Of a stretch of DNA of 5,401 nucleotides, positions 5,173 through 5,401 are shown piece after piece. A program made the translations under genes and the position numbers. Each line of letters begins with the position of its first letter. Position 1 is the first letter of the stretch. The notes under the pieces are model-generated. The model was not told the origin of the DNA. It saw only the letters and a program-made list of their open reading frames with translations, and searched no databases. Source of the DNA: an uncultured Clostridia bacterium (GTDB lineage: Bacteria; Bacillota; Clostridia; Christensenellales; UBA1242); contig CAMEUD010000079.1 of assembly GCA_945937975.1 (NCBI GenBank), forward strand, positions 1 through 5,401. The letters are read 5' to 3'.

Positions 5173-5401
5173 AAGAATTTAACCTCCAAATCTTTTATGA
5201 GTAATGTTTGCAAAATAAGACTAATTGCAACATTAGAAAATTGTCTTTTGTTTGCATCATCAATGTTATAAATAATATTTTGCAATGAAAGAATCGAATA
5301 TTCATCTTTCACTTGCTCAAATTTTGATATTAAATTTGTGTTTAAAACAAGTTCTTTTTGCCCCAATTTTAGCATAAGAACATCACGATACATATTTGAT
5401 A
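5163..5401 (-). CDS. holB: DNA polymerase III subunit delta' (HolB), C-terminal fragment cut by the window edge
   Basis: The reading frame is open up to the right edge, so only about the last 78 residues are seen. The ATG at 5393 is most likely an internal methionine, not the start. HolB is the delta' subunit of the clamp loader that loads the sliding clamp on DNA. The identification rests on two points: the YRDVLMLKLG segment, which resembles the YRDLL stretch in the C-terminal helical domain of HolB proteins, and the position directly before ricT, as in Bacillus and Clostridia. The ATPase-like N-terminal domain lies outside, so its motifs cannot be checked. The gene ends in TAG and overlaps ricT by 10 bases. 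Confidence 0.8.
   Translation of the reverse strand, partial: SNMYRDVLMLKLGQKELVLNTNLISKFEQVKDEYSILSLQNIIYNIDDANKRQFSNVAISLILQTLLIKDLEVKFLCK

Noticed and set aside
1..5401. CRISPR arrays, tRNA or rRNA genes, insertion sequences, toxin-antitoxin or defence genes
   Set aside because: No repeated spacer pattern, tRNA cloverleaf, transposase motif or terminal repeats were seen. Nearly all bases belong to eight recognisable genes.

Overview
This is a compact, AT-rich window (about 30 % G+C by eye) that is nearly all coding. It reads as chromosomal housekeeping DNA from a low-GC Firmicutes bacterium, most likely an anaerobic member of Clostridia or a related lineage. Three things point there. The gene set and order match the conserved Bacillus/Clostridium neighbourhood holB, ricT (yaaT), trmN6 (yabB), rsmI, tatD, rsmA. 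A spore-maturation pair, spmA-spmB, is present. Shine-Dalgarno sites are strong GGAG types. Stops include TAA, TAG and TGA, so the standard bacterial code is used. I cannot name the species or genus.

Layout from right to left: the minus strand carries the 3' end of holB (cut by the window edge), ricT, trmN6 and rsmI, all overlapping or nearly touching, so they look like one operon with its promoter outside the window. The plus strand then carries spmA and spmB, joined by an ATGA overlap. spmB runs tail-to-tail into rsmI, and the two stop codons interlock. A 75-87 bp divergent spacer separates spmA from tatD. It holds a strong sigma-A type promoter for tatD and a perfect inverted repeat placed in that promoter's spacer. 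tatD and rsmA form a second minus-strand operon. The leftmost 69 bases are non-coding and seem to hold the start signals (a -10-like box and a Shine-Dalgarno site) of a minus-strand gene outside the window.

The minus-strand genes cover information processing: the clamp-loader delta' subunit (HolB), an Fe-S protein of the RNase Y specificity complex (RicT), a tRNA adenine methyltransferase (TrmN6), two 16S rRNA methyltransferases (RsmI, RsmA) and a TatD-family metal-dependent nuclease. SpmA and SpmB are membrane proteins linked to dehydration of the spore core.

I found no new defence, mobile or otherwise exotic system. The points of interest are architectural: spmAB sits inverted inside a housekeeping cluster, where metG usually lies; rnmV is absent between tatD and rsmA; the convergent ends have no terminator between them; a palindrome sits in the tatD promoter; and a possible hairpin could mask the Shine-Dalgarno site at the left edge.
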